A stretch of DNA of 31,390 bases, from the NCBI RefSeq assembly GCF_040649515.1, contig NZ_JBEZFP010000112.1, forward strand, positions 1-31,390. Reading direction: 5' to 3'. Made by a program: the position numbers and the translations under genes. The DNA comes from Yinghuangia elevatio. GTDB lineage: Bacteria; Actinomycetota; Actinomycetes; Streptomycetales; Streptomycetaceae. Shown here piece by piece: positions 8,510 through 17,275 of the stretch (the stretch's first letter is position 1; every line of letters starts with the position of its first letter). The notes beneath the pieces are model-generated. The model searched no databases. It was not told the DNA's origin and saw only the letters and a program-made list of their open reading frames with translations.

Positions 8510-9985
8510 TCAGTCGACGACGACGCGGATCACCCGCAACTGCGCGTCGTCGGAGTCCGGGAGGACCATCCCGGCCGCCACGCCGCTGCGGAGGTAGTCG
8601 ACGACGGCCGCGGAAATGCGCTCGCCCGGCAGCACGACCGGGATCCCGGGCGGGTACGGCGTGATCATCTCCGCGGCGATGCGGCCTGCCGCCTTGTCCG
8701 CCGGGACGTGCTCGGTCTCCGCGAAGAAGGCGTCGCGCGGCAGCATCGCGCTCTCCAGCCGCATGTCGGCCGGGGCCGGAACCTGGACCGGAGGCGAGCG
8801 CCGGGCCAGGCCGTGGGCGTGCTTCGGCAGATCGCGCAGCGCCCGCAGGAGCACGCGGGCGGTGGCGTCGTTGTCGGCGTACGACAGTTGCGCGCTGATC
8901 CGCCGGTGGTCGCAGACGTGCAGGTTGATGCGATGGTGGTCGCGCAGCCAGTCCCCCGCCGCGTACCCGCTGATCCCCAACTCGGCCACGTCTATGACGA
9001 GTTGCAGTGGATCCAGCTCGAAGGCCAGGTCGGCACCGAGGAATTCCTCGCGGTGGACGCGCAGTCCGGGGATCATGCCGATCTCGGCGCGTACCTTGTC
9101 GGCCAGGGCGAGCGCGTCGCCGAGCAGCCGGAAACCGTGCTCGGCCATCTGGCGACGCCAGCCGTCCATGGCGGCGAAGATCAGCACATTCGGGCTGGTC
9201 GTGCCCAGCAGGTCGGCGCACGCCGCCAGCCGCCGGGCGTCCACGCGGTCGCCCCGCAGGTGGAAGACCGACCCCTGTTCCAGGCCGCCGCCCATCTTGT
9301 GGACGCTGGTCACACACACGTCCGCCCCGGCATCCATGGCCCAGGTCGGCAGATCGGGGTGGAAGGGCAGGTGCGCGCCCCACGCCTCGTCGACGATGAC
9401 CGGGATCCCGCGGGCGTGGCAGACCTCGACGATGCCGGCCAGGTCGGCGCACGTGCCGTACGGGGTGGGGCTGGTCACCAGCGCACCCGCCGCGTCGGGG
9501 CAGGCGTCGTGGGCCGCGGCGTAGTCGTCGGGTCCCGGCGGGTGCGCCAAGTGCAGGTCGGGGTCCCAGTGGGGGTCGATCCACACGGGCTTGATGCCGC
9601 TGAGGACCAGGCCCGACACGACGGACTTGTGCGCGTCGCGGGAGACCAGGAGCTCGTGGTGCGGGCGCGTGACGGCGAGCATCGCGCTCTTGACCGAAAG
9701 GCTGCTCCCGCAGGTCGTGAAGAACGTGTGCTCGGCCGCCACCGCGTCGGCCATCAGTTCTTCGGCGCGCGCCAGGACCCTTCCGGACGACGTGCGGTCG
9801 TCGAGGCCCGCGATCGCGAGGACGTCGGAGCCGAAGACCTCCGCCCCCAGCACTTCGCGCACCCGGGGATCGGTGCCCCGGCCCTGCTTGTGGCCGGGTG
9901 GCGTGAACGGGACGTAGCCGCGCCGGTGGTACGCGGCCAGCGCCTCGAGGACGGGTGCTCGGGAGTGGTCCGGTTTTGTGCCCAT
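8510..9985 (-). CDS. Orn/Lys/Arg decarboxylase-fold PLP enzyme
   Basis: A 491-aa fold-type-I PLP enzyme of the Orn/Lys/Arg decarboxylase class, cytosolic, likely removing CO2 from a basic amino acid to give a polyamine precursor. The conserved opening F-T-P-P-G-H-K lies at residues 27-33. D199 in V-D-E-A would hold the pyridine nitrogen, and Lys230 in S-V-H-K is the expected Schiff-base lysine. The C-terminal part has the family motif P-Y-P-P-G-I-P. The length fits the short Gram-positive type without the large N-terminal wing domain. The ATG at 9985 has a strong GAGGAGG upstream. In-frame sequence back to 10288 is Arg-rich, overlaps the next gene and is excluded. Substrate (Lys, Arg or Orn) cannot be told from sequence alone. 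Confidence 0.88.
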   Translation of the reverse strand: MGTKPDHSRAPVLEALAAYHRRGYVPFTPPGHKQGRGTDPRVREVLGAEVFGSDVLAIAGLDDRTSSGRVLARAEELMADAVAAEHTFFTTCGSSLSVKSAMLAVTRPHHELLVSRDAHKSVVSGLVLSGIKPVWIDPHWDPDLHLAHPPGPDDYAAAHDACPDAAGALVTSPTPYGTCADLAGIVEVCHARGIPVIVDEAWGAHLPFHPDLPTWAMDAGADVCVTSVHKMGGGLEQGSVFHLRGDRVDARRLAACADLLGTTSPNVLIFAAMDGWRRQMAEHGFRLLGDALALADKVRAEIGMIPGLRVHREEFLGADLAFELDPLQLVIDVAELGISGYAAGDWLRDHHRINLHVCDHRRISAQLSYADNDATARVLLRALRDLPKHAHGLARRSPPVQVPAPADMRLESAMLPRDAFFAETEHVPADKAAGRIAAEMITPYPPGIPVVLPGERISAAVVDYLRSGVAAGMVLPDSDDAQLRVIRVVVD

Positions 9986-10194
9986 GGCCGTCCTCCTCTC
10001 ACCGAAACGCCGGTTGTCGGTTCGCGCTCGTCGTTCCCATGGCTTGGCCGCTGCCCGCGATCGGCGGCGGTATTCCCCGGCAGACCCTGCGTGCCGGACA
10101 GGTGTGCGGATCGGCTCCCCGGCGTCCGACGTCTCCGATTGCCCGACGCCTCGGGTCCCGGTTTCGAGGCCGGCGACCGGGGTCGGGCGGCCGG

Positions 10195-10611
10195 TCAGGA
10201 GCGGCGGACTGCTCGCGGGCCGACCGCCACGGCGCCCAGGGCCGTCACGCGGGCGCGCAGTTCGCGGTCCGCGGTGACCACGGCGCAACGGCGTCCCGGG
10301 TCCGCGTCCCGGGCGGCGGCCACGAGGCGGACGATCTCGTCGTCCCCGCTCCCGGACGTACCCACCACGTCGACGCCGGGCACGCCGGTCAGTCCGCGCG
10401 CCTTGCCCTCCACGACGAGCACCACGTCGAGCGGCCCCGTCTCGGTCCAGTCAGGAACGCTGCCGGTCGCCGCCAATCCCTCGGCCGCGTCACGCACGAG
10501 CGCGTCGCGCAGGCGGCGGGCCGCCCCGAGGCGGTCCCGCCACCAGCCGTCGGGGACCGAGCCGACCACGTTCGCCGCGTCCACCACCACGAGCGGCATC
10601 TGATCCGTCAT
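10195..10611 (-). CDS. NYN/PIN-like domain protein, probable RNase
   Basis: A 138-aa protein made of one NYN (PIN-like) domain. It begins with the typical hydrophobic strand ending V-D-A-A-N (Asp11 and Asn14). It then carries acidic residues at Asp90/Asp91 and Asp115 (T-A-D-R-E-L), which match the acidic metal-binding cluster of PIN-fold nucleases. It may therefore cleave RNA with Mg2+ or Mn2+. The ATG at 10611 has only a weak GGCGG upstream. It lies 78 nt from the kinase stop upstream and 209 nt from the decarboxylase start downstream. No antitoxin-like partner is adjacent, so a toxin role is not favoured. Confidence 0.75.
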   Translation of the reverse strand: MTDQMPLVVVDAANVVGSVPDGWWRDRLGAARRLRDALVRDAAEGLAATGSVPDWTETGPLDVVLVVEGKARGLTGVPGVDVVGTSGSGDDEIVRLVAAARDADPGRRCAVVTADRELRARVTALGAVAVGPRAVRRS

Positions 10612-10689
10612 ATCCGCCAGTCCACCACAAAACCGGGGGCGGGCCGGGCACCGTGGGCATTGGTCACTTGGTTGGTGACGCGTTCTCTG

Positions 10690-12318
10690 TCACGTGGACT
10701 TGGTCAGGGTCCCCGTGGGGTGACCAGTAGCGTCGTCCAAGGCGGTGAAGAAGAGCGTTCCGTCGCTCCGCAGTTGCAGCGTGGACTGCCCGCCGTCCGT
10801 ACAGGCGTCGTTTTGGCGGCCGCCGCTGCCCGGGACGTCCTCCACCAGGATCGCCGTCGGCTCCACTCCGACCAGCCGGGTCTCGCCCCGGCATTCGATA
10901 CCGGCCACCGTCGAGAGCATCGTTCCCACCACGGTTCCGGACGCGCCCTGCTTGAGCACGATCGTGACGTGCTGTTCCACCAGCGACACTTCCAGGCCGG
11001 GGATGGCGATGCCGCCCTTCCAGGTACCGACGTACGCCTCCGGAAGCGATCCCGGCTTGAACGAGGCGGTCGGCGGCGGCGACGGTTTCACCTGATCGGC
11101 TTGCGCGCCGCCGGGCGTCGACGACTGCGACTGCGATCCCGAATCGCCCTTGCCCTTGTCTCCGTCCCCGCGCAGGAGGACTACGGCGGTGATGACGGCG
11201 GTGACCGCGATCACGGCGGCCACGACGTACAGCCAGGGCGGGCGCCGGGCCGCCGTCTGCACCCCTCCGGCCGTGGGCGCGTCGAAGGGTCCGTACGCCG
11301 GCTCCCGGCCGACGAAGGTCGTCTCTGCGCGCGGCGGACCAGGCGACGGTTCGCGGTAGTCGTAGCCGGCCGACGACGGCGGCGGCGGATAGGGCCCCAG
11401 GGGCGGCCCCGCGGCCGGGGCCTCGTCCTCCAACTCCAGCAGCGCGACCGCGCGTCGGCTGACGGTGTTGGCCAGGTCCGGCGGCAGCCACCCGGCCGCG
11501 ACCAGTGCGGCCGCGTCCCCACCCGGGAGCACCGCGCGCAGTACGTCGTGCGGTGTCGGGCGGTCTCCAGGCGCCTTGGCCAGGCAGGCGGCCGTGACGG
11601 GCCGCAGCGACTCGGGCACGGTGTCGAGCCGCGGCTCCTGCGTGAGGACGCGGAAGATCAGCGCCTGCGAGTTCCCGTCGCCGAACGGCCCCTCGCCGGT
11701 CGCGGCGTAGGCGAGCACCGCGCCGAGGGCGAAGACGTCGGTCGCGGGCCCGATGTCGCCGCCCTCGATCTGCTCGGGCGCCATGAACCCGGGTGATCCG
11801 ACGGTCATTCCGGTGCTGGTCAGCACGCTCGCGTCGACCGCCCGGGAGATGCCGAAGTCGATGACCCGGGGGCCGTCGGGCGAGAGCATGACGTTGGTCG
11901 GCTTCAGGTCGCGGTGCACAACTCCGGCCTGGTGCACGGCGGTCAGCGCCTCGGCGAGGCCGGCGGCCAGCACGTGCAACGACTGCTCCGGCAGGGGGCC
12001 GCGCTCGGCGACCGCCTCGCCCAGCGAGAGGCCGGGGACGTATCCGGTGACCAGCCACGGGCGTTCGGCCTCGGTGTCGGCGTCCAGCACCGGCGCGGTC
12101 CACGCGCCGCCCACCCGGCGTGCGGCGTCCACCTCGCGCCGGAAGCGTCCGCGGAAACCCGGGTCGTCGGCCAACCCGGGCAGGATCACCTTGATGGCGA
12201 CGATCCGCCCGGTACGGCTGCGGCCCACGTACACGCGTCCCATGCCGCCGGCACCGAGCACCCGCAGGACGCGGTACGTCCCGAGGCTGCGCGGATCGTC
12301 CGGTCCCAGAGCCCTCAT
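10690..12318 (-). CDS. Transmembrane Ser/Thr protein kinase (Hanks type)
   Basis: A 542-aa membrane kinase. The catalytic domain (about residues 14-265) has the Gly loop G-A-G-G-M-G, Lys43 in A-I-K, the catalytic H-R-D-L-K-P-T-N with Asp137, DFG at 154-156 and the A-P-E motif near 180. A Pro-rich juxtamembrane stretch (about 300-360) leads to one transmembrane helix (about 361-383). The extracytoplasmic tail (about 384-542) is a Ser/Gln-rich linker plus a beta-rich domain with two Cys, similar to the lipocalin-like tails of many Streptomyces kinases. There are no PASTA repeats, so it is not PknB of the cell-wall cluster. The ATG at 12318 is preferred although the ribosome site (GTGAG) is weak; an in-frame extension to 12435 lacks kinase similarity. 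The ligand and substrates are unknown. Confidence 0.9.
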   Translation of the reverse strand: MRALGPDDPRSLGTYRVLRVLGAGGMGRVYVGRSRTGRIVAIKVILPGLADDPGFRGRFRREVDAARRVGGAWTAPVLDADTEAERPWLVTGYVPGLSLGEAVAERGPLPEQSLHVLAAGLAEALTAVHQAGVVHRDLKPTNVMLSPDGPRVIDFGISRAVDASVLTSTGMTVGSPGFMAPEQIEGGDIGPATDVFALGAVLAYAATGEGPFGDGNSQALIFRVLTQEPRLDTVPESLRPVTAACLAKAPGDRPTPHDVLRAVLPGGDAAALVAAGWLPPDLANTVSRRAVALLELEDEAPAAGPPLGPYPPPPSSAGYDYREPSPGPPRAETTFVGREPAYGPFDAPTAGGVQTAARRPPWLYVVAAVIAVTAVITAVVLLRGDGDKGKGDSGSQSQSSTPGGAQADQVKPSPPPTASFKPGSLPEAYVGTWKGGIAIPGLEVSLVEQHVTIVLKQGASGTVVGTMLSTVAGIECRGETRLVGVEPTAILVEDVPGSGGRQNDACTDGGQSTLQLRSDGTLFFTALDDATGHPTGTLTKST

Positions 12319-12406
12319 TTGCTCACCACGGCCCCGAGGATACGCACCGGAACGGTCCACGACGTTCGGGATTCCCCTCGCTGTCACCCGTGGGGGGCCG
12401 CCGAGT

Positions 12407-12816
12407 TCAGGCGTTGTGGACGGCTTCCCCGGCACGACAGGCGGCGCTGACCCCGATCCGGTCGAGTTCCTCGTGCGGGGTCCGACAGGGGTCGCCGTCG
12501 AAGATCGCGGCGAAGACGTCGGCGGCGTCGCGCACCGTGGCGGGTCGAATGTCGGTCATGCTTCCGCCGAACACCGCGGCGTCCTCGGTGGGGTGGCCGT
12601 GCGGTTCCACGAACCCCGGCAGCAGACACCGGCCTTCGAGGTCGACGGTGCGGGTACGCGGGCGCGCAACGGGGCGATGTCCTCGGCCTCGCCCACTGCG
12701 AGGATGCGGCCGCCGCGCACCGCCACCGCCACCGCCACCGCCTGGGCGAACGGCTGGGCCGGCTAGGCGGTGACGACCGTGCCGCCTTCGAAAACCAGGT
12801 CGGCTTCCGCGCTCAC
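12407..12816 (-). pseudogene. Decayed amidohydrolase remnant after clp
   Basis: A GTG at 12814-12816 overlaps the clp stop codon (GTGA) and starts a typical YtcJ-type amidohydrolase opening (L-V-F-E-G-G-T-V-V-T-A). A TAG stop at 12763-12765 cuts it after 17 residues. The same frame then resumes with the next family motif (V-R-G-G-R-I-L-A-V-G), shifts frame near 12665, and continues L-P-G-F-V-E-P-H-G-H-P. A further stretch to 12407 ends abruptly and may be a piece of the far C-terminus joined by an internal deletion. Full-length relatives are about 500-550 aa, so most of the catalytic barrel is missing. A CACCGC hexamer repeat lies inside. This is a dead gene, or sequencing errors would have to be present at two places. 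Confidence 0.75.
12718..12741. repeat. CACCGC hexamer repeated four times
   Basis: Four perfect tandem copies of CACCGC lie within the amidohydrolase remnant. On the minus strand they encode an Ala-Val run just before the R-G-G-R-I motif. The array could have grown by slippage after the gene lost function, since relatives normally have only about one A-V-A-V-R at this point. Confidence 0.8.
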
Positions 12817-15344
12817 GCGGCGGCACCGCCCGACGCCTCGGGGCGGCCGATCGAGCAGACGATCCTGCCGTCCCGGGCGTCGGCGACGATCTCGTCGCCG
12901 GGCTGCGCCTCGCCGCCGAGCAGCAAATCCGCCACCGGGTTGTCCAGTTCGGACTGGATGGTGCGGCGCAGCGGCCGGGCGCCGAACTCCGGTTTGTGGC
13001 CGAGTGATACGAGGAGTCTGCGGGCCGCTTCGGTGACCCGGAGGGTGAGTCCCTGGGCGTGCAGGCGCCGCCTGCTGCGGTCCAGCAGCAGGTCGAGGAT
13101 GTGCGCGAGGTCGTCCTCGTCGAGGCCGTGGAAGATGATGATGTCGTCGATGCGGTTGAGGAATTCGGGCGGGAACCGGTCGTGCAGGTCGCCCATGAGG
13201 TCGTCGCGGATCTCGCCGACGTCGCCGTGGTGGGCCAGGATGCGCTGCGCGCCGATGTTGCTGGTCATGATGACGACGGTGTTGCGGAAGTCGACGGTGC
13301 GGCCCTTCGCGTCGGTCAGGCGGCCGTCGTCGAGGACCTGGAGCAGGGCGTTGAAGACGTCCGGGTGGGCCTTCTCGACCTCGTCGAACAGCAGCACGCT
13401 GTACGGGCGGCGCCGGACCTTCTCGGTGAGCTGGCCGGCTTCCTCGTGGCCGACGTATCCGGGCGGGGCGCCAATAAGCCGGGAGACGGTGTGCTTCTCC
13501 TGGAACTCGCTCATGTCGAAGCGGATCATGCGGTCGTCGTCGCCGAACAGCATGCCGGCGAGGGCCTTGGCGAGTTCGGTCTTGCCGACCCCGGTCGGCC
13601 CCAGGAACAGGAACGAGCCCACGGGCCGGTCCGGGTCGCCCATGCCGGCGCGGTTGCGGCGTACGGCCCGGGAGACGGCGGTGACCGCCTCGTCCTGGCC
13701 GACGACGCGTTCGTGCAGTGCGTCCTCCAGCTTCAGCAGGCGGTCCTTCTCGTTCTCGGTGAGTTGCGCGACCGGGATCCCGGTCTTGCGGGACAACACG
13801 TCCGCGATGTCGGCGGCGGTGACCTCGGCCACCCCCTCGCGGCGTTCCTCGCTGCCGGCGAGTGCGGCCTCGGCGCCGGCGATCCGCCGCTTGAGGTCGC
13901 TCGCGCGTTCGAAGTCCTCGGCGGCGACGGCCTCGTCCTTCTCGCGGCCGAGCTTGGCGATCTCGTCCTCGTGGCCGACCACCTCGGTGCTGCGGCGGCG
14001 TGAGGCCAGGCGTACCCGGGCCCCGGCCTGGTCCAGGAGGTCGATCGCCTTGTCCGGCAGGAAGCGGTCGGAGACGTAGCGGTCGGACAGGTCCGCGGCG
14101 GCGGACAGGGCCTCGTCGGTGAACCGGACCTGGTGGTGCGCCTCGTACGCGTCGCGCAACCCGTCGAGGATCTCCACGGTCTCGGCGACCGACGGCTCGG
14201 GGATCATGACCGGCTGGAAGCGTCGCTCCAGGGCGGCGTCCTTCTCGATGTGCCTGCGGTACTCGTCGATGGTCGTCGCGCCGACCGTGTGCAGTTCGCC
14301 GCGGGCGAGCGCGGGCTTGAGCATGTTGCCCGCGTCCATCGCGCCTTCGCCGCCGGCCCCCGCGCCGACCACGGTGTGGAGTTCGTCGATGAACAGGATG
14401 GTCGAGTGCTCGGCGGCCCTGACCTCGTCGATCACCTTCTTCAGGCGCTCCTCGAACTCGCCGCGGTACTTCGACCCCGCGACCAGGCCGGGCAGGTCGA
14501 GCGCGACGACCCGCTTGCCCTCGAGCGTCTGCGGTACGTCGCCCGCCACGATCCGCTGCGCGAGCCCCTCGACGATCGCCGTCTTCCCGACCCCCGGCTC
14601 GCCGATGAGCACGGGGTTGTTCTTCGACCGGCGCGACAGGATCTCGACGGTCTGCTCGATCTCCTCGGCCCGGCCCACCACGGGGTCCAGGCGCCCGGCC
14701 CGGGCGTCCTCGGTGAGGTCTCGGCCGTACTCGTCCAGCGTCGGGGTCTCGCTCGGTTCCCCGCCCGCTCCCCCGGCCGCGGTACGGCCGCCGCCCTGCT
14801 CGGCCTCGCCGCGCGAGGCCCGGGCGACGCTGCCCGCCAGCGCGTCGACGTCGGCGCCGCGGGCGCGCAGCACTTTCGCGGCGCCGGTGTCCGGGTCGCC
14901 CAGCAGCGCGCCGAGGATGTGCTCGGCACCGATGTACGTACCGCCGGACGCCTGGGACAGGGCGTGCGACCCGATCAGCACCCGCTTGGCCGCCGGGGTC
15001 AACCCCGGTTCCGACGAGGGCGCGTTGTCCTCGCGCGGCAGCACCTCGGCCAGGTCCCGGCCGAGCCGGTCCGGTTCCGCGGCCGCCTTGGCCAGCAGCG
15101 CGCGGGCCGGTTCGGTCTGCGTCGCGGCCCACAGCAGGTGCTCGGTGTCCAGGTCGGAACTGCCGTCTTCCTGGGCTTTGTTCGACGCGGTCGCCAAGAG
15201 TTCCCGGGCCGAATCGGTGAGCAGGCGGCCGATCGGCACCCGCTGCACCGCGGGCGGCGAGGTGCGCGCGTCCAGCCCCAGGAAGCGGTTGAGCAGGCCG
15301 GAGAACGGGTCGTCGGCGCCGAAGCCGAAGGAGGACATGGTCAT
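12813..15344 (-). CDS. Double-AAA Clp ATPase, ClpC-like with UVR motif but no visible ClpP loop
   Basis: An 843-aa Hsp100 unfoldase. The N-domain (about 40-175) is followed by a Gly-rich linker. D1 has Walker A Lys254, Walker B Asp320/Glu321, pore Tyr293 and Arg374/375. A short middle segment with a UVR-like D-F-E-R-A-S-D-L-K-R (477-486) replaces the long ClpB coiled coil. D2 has Lys588, Asp654/Glu655 and the pore G-Y-V-G (629-632). The stretch between T-S-N-I-G (695) and R-P/P-P-E-F-L-N-R-I (about 725-732) is short and contains no L/V/I-G-F tripeptide, the ClpP docking signal of ClpA/C/X. It may therefore act as a disaggregase or with another partner. ATG 15344 has AGGA 9 nt upstream. Its stop overlaps the start of the amidohydrolase remnant. 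No HspR or CIRCE-type operator is visible upstream. Confidence 0.9.
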   Translation of the reverse strand: MTMSSFGFGADDPFSGLLNRFLGLDARTSPPAVQRVPIGRLLTDSARELLATASNKAQEDGSSDLDTEHLLWAATQTEPARALLAKAAAEPDRLGRDLAEVLPREDNAPSSEPGLTPAAKRVLIGSHALSQASGGTYIGAEHILGALLGDPDTGAAKVLRARGADVDALAGSVARASRGEAEQGGGRTAAGGAGGEPSETPTLDEYGRDLTEDARAGRLDPVVGRAEEIEQTVEILSRRSKNNPVLIGEPGVGKTAIVEGLAQRIVAGDVPQTLEGKRVVALDLPGLVAGSKYRGEFEERLKKVIDEVRAAEHSTILFIDELHTVVGAGAGGEGAMDAGNMLKPALARGELHTVGATTIDEYRRHIEKDAALERRFQPVMIPEPSVAETVEILDGLRDAYEAHHQVRFTDEALSAAADLSDRYVSDRFLPDKAIDLLDQAGARVRLASRRRSTEVVGHEDEIAKLGREKDEAVAAEDFERASDLKRRIAGAEAALAGSEERREGVAEVTAADIADVLSRKTGIPVAQLTENEKDRLLKLEDALHERVVGQDEAVTAVSRAVRRNRAGMGDPDRPVGSFLFLGPTGVGKTELAKALAGMLFGDDDRMIRFDMSEFQEKHTVSRLIGAPPGYVGHEEAGQLTEKVRRRPYSVLLFDEVEKAHPDVFNALLQVLDDGRLTDAKGRTVDFRNTVVIMTSNIGAQRILAHHGDVGEIRDDLMGDLHDRFPPEFLNRIDDIIIFHGLDEDDLAHILDLLLDRSRRRLHAQGLTLRVTEAARRLLVSLGHKPEFGARPLRRTIQSELDNPVADLLLGGEAQPGDEIVADARDGRIVCSIGRPEASGGAAA

Positions 15345-15644
15345 ACGGGGCCGTCCTGGGTGATTCGAGCGTGCCGTGCGGGACCGCTCTGCGGCAGGTG
15401 GTCCGGGCCACTCGGCGGGCGGGTGGCGCGAACGCGGGGACGCGTGCGTGTACCCGGGCTCGCCGCCGCTTAGCGCCGATCCGGCGACCGGCGGCGCGCT
15501 TTCCCTCGATCGGACGCCGCGGTTCGGCGCCGGCCGGGCACCGGCTCGCCGTCGGGCCCGTCCCGCCCGCGCCGGGAACGCCCCTGGCAACCGGGCTACG
15601 GCTCTGATAGTGGTGGATCCAGTCAAGCAAATTGGGAGGCAGGC
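15345..15644. promoter_or_regulatory. Divergent clp / SDR intergenic region
   Basis: This 300-bp gap separates the minus-strand clp gene from the plus-strand SDR operon and must carry promoters for both. For the rightward operon, CTGGCA (15584-15589) and GATAGT (15606-15611) with a 16-bp spacer make a possible sigma-70-like pair. GGGAAC (15574-15579) 17 bp before TACGGC (15597-15602) is an alternative ECF-type reading. I see no HAIR or CIRCE heat-shock palindrome and no convincing ORF. Confidence 0.35.
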
Positions 15645-16421
15645 ATGCGGGGACTCGTCGGCAAGGTGGCGGTGCTGACCGGCGGCGCCCGGGGCATCGG
15701 CGCGGCCACCGCGCTGCGGCTGGGTTCCGAAGGCGTCGCCGTCGCACTCGGGGATCTGCACGAGGAGGAGGCCGAGGCGGTCGCGTCGCGGATCCGGGAC
15801 GACGGCGGGCAGGCCCTGGCGGTCCGCATGAACCTGCGCGAGGAGGACTCCGTGCAGCGGCTCGTCGAGGCCGCCGTGGACCGGTTCGGCGGCATCGACC
15901 TCGTCGTCAACAACGCCGGCGGCAGCCTCGGCGGGGACCGCAACGTCGCGGAGAACGAGGACCGCATCTGGCAGAGCACGTGGGACCTCAACCTCATGGG
16001 CACCGTGCGGGTCACCCGCGCGGCGCTCCCCCATCTGCTCGCCCGAGGCGGCGGCGCGATCGTGAACATCGCCTCCGGGTCCGGCACCCTCGCGACGCCG
16101 GGGCTGGCGGCGTACGGCACCTCGAAGGCCGCGGTCATCCAGCTCACCCGGAACGTCACCGCGGCGTACAGCCACCTCGGAGTGCGCTGCAACGCGATCT
16201 GCCCCGGGATGATCATGACGCCGGGGGCCACCGCCGCCATGCCGTCCGACGTCGTGGCGCGCATCGCCGAGCGCATCCCGGCCGGGCGCACCGGAACCCC
16301 GGAGGACGTCGCCGGCCTGACGACCTACCTCCTGTCCGACGACGCGGCCTATGTCAACGGCCAGGTCATCCACTGCGACGGAGGCGCCCGCGACATCGGG
16401 CCCTCCGGACCGGCCCGCTGA
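15645..16421 (+). CDS. SDR-family NAD(P)-dependent dehydrogenase
   Basis: A 258-aa classical short-chain dehydrogenase/reductase, cytosolic, oxidising or reducing a hydroxy/keto group. The cofactor loop T-G-G-A-R-G-I-G is at 12-19. Asp37 at the end of strand beta-2 favours NAD(H). The N-N-A-G motif is at 89-92. The catalytic set is Ser144 or Ser146, Tyr157 and Lys161 (Y-G-T-S-K). The ending (N-G-Q-V-I-H-C-D-G-G) matches the family. The ATG at 15645 has GGGAGG 6 nt upstream. It leads the operon with an enoyl-CoA hydratase (29-nt gap) and an F420 oxidoreductase, so a 3-hydroxyacyl-CoA-like substrate is plausible but unproved. Confidence 0.9.
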   Translation: MRGLVGKVAVLTGGARGIGAATALRLGSEGVAVALGDLHEEEAEAVASRIRDDGGQALAVRMNLREEDSVQRLVEAAVDRFGGIDLVVNNAGGSLGGDRNVAENEDRIWQSTWDLNLMGTVRVTRAALPHLLARGGGAIVNIASGSGTLATPGLAAYGTSKAAVIQLTRNVTAAYSHLGVRCNAICPGMIMTPGATAAMPSDVVARIAERIPAGRTGTPEDVAGLTTYLLSDDAAYVNGQVIHCDGGARDIGPSGPAR

Positions 16422-16450
16422 CCCGACCACCCACACGAAAGGAGGCATCC

Positions 16451-17275
16451 GTGGTCCTGCTCGTCGACGTACGCGACAAGGTCGCCCTGATGACGCTCAA
16501 CCGGCCCGAGGCGCGGAACGCGCTGTCCCCCGACCTCGCCGCCGCGATCCCGGAGGCCGTCGCGGAGCTCGACGCCCGCCCGGACGTCGCGGCCATCGTG
16601 ATGACCGGCGCGGACCCCGCGTTCTGCGCCGGATTCGACCTCAAACGGCTTGCCACTACCGGTACTTCCCGTGCAGAACGCAACACCTCCGCCGAACCGC
16701 CGCCCTACTGGGGTCCGTTCCCGCCGCACACCACGCCGATCATCGGCGCGGTCAACGGCCCGGCCGTGACCGGCGGATTCGAACTCGCGCTCGGCTGCGA
16801 CTTCCTCATCGCGTCCGAACGCGCCCGCTTCGCGGACACCCACGCCCGGGTCGGCCTCATGCCGGGGTGGGGGCTGACCATCCGCCTGCCACAGCTGATC
16901 GGCCCCGCACGCGCGCTGCAGATGAGCGTCACCGGCGAGTTCGTCGACGGACGCCGGGCCTGCGACTGGGGTCTGGTCAACGAGGTCGTCCCGCACGACG
17001 AGTTGCTGCCCCGGGCCATGGACATCGCGCGCCAGATCGCCGACATCCCGGCCGTGTACGTGACCGAAGTGCGCGACATGTACCGCGAGATGGCGGAACT
17101 CGACGGCGACGCGGCCTACGCGCGCGAGCACACCCGCGCCCGCGCGTGGATGGACAACCGCTTCGACCAGGCGCGACTTGCCGAGGTACGCCAGGGCATC
17201 GTCGACCGCGGGCGCACCTTCGTCGCCGACACCGCGGCCGACGGCACCACCGACCCACAGCCCCAGGAAGCGTGA
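16451..17275 (+). CDS. Enoyl-CoA hydratase/isomerase (crotonase) family protein
   Basis: A 274-aa crotonase-fold enzyme acting on CoA thioesters. The oxyanion-hole motif C-A-G-F-D-L-K is at 59-65, and G-G-F-E-L-A-L-G-C-D is at 108-117. Glu111 corresponds to the first catalytic Glu of rat enoyl-CoA hydratase (Glu144), but the place of the second (Glu164) appears to be His131 in D-T-H-A-R. It may therefore be a variant hydratase, an isomerase or a lyase rather than a standard beta-oxidation hydratase. The GTG at 16451 follows AAAGGAGG at a good distance. Its TGA overlaps the ATG of the next gene (TGATG), indicating translational coupling. Confidence 0.88.
   Translation: MVLLVDVRDKVALMTLNRPEARNALSPDLAAAIPEAVAELDARPDVAAIVMTGADPAFCAGFDLKRLATTGTSRAERNTSAEPPPYWGPFPPHTTPIIGAVNGPAVTGGFELALGCDFLIASERARFADTHARVGLMPGWGLTIRLPQLIGPARALQMSVTGEFVDGRRACDWGLVNEVVPHDELLPRAMDIARQIADIPAVYVTEVRDMYREMAELDGDAAYAREHTRARAWMDNRFDQARLAEVRQGIVDRGRTFVADTAADGTTDPQPQEA

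Noticed and set aside
9986..10288. Longer start for the decarboxylase
   Set aside because: The added residues are Arg/Gly-rich and overlap the NYN gene; ATG 9985 has a strong ribosome site.
10195..10611. NYN protein as a toxin of a toxin-antitoxin pair
   Set aside because: No small antitoxin-like gene overlaps or adjoins it on the same strand.
10663..10679. GTCAC-N7-GTGAC inverted repeat between kinase and NYN genes
   Set aside because: Only 5-bp arms; too weak to call an operator or terminator without other support.
15345..16448. In-frame extension of the clp reading frame upstream to 16448
   Set aside because: It runs antisense through the SDR gene, and the N-domain of Clp begins just after the ATG at 15344, which has a ribosome site.
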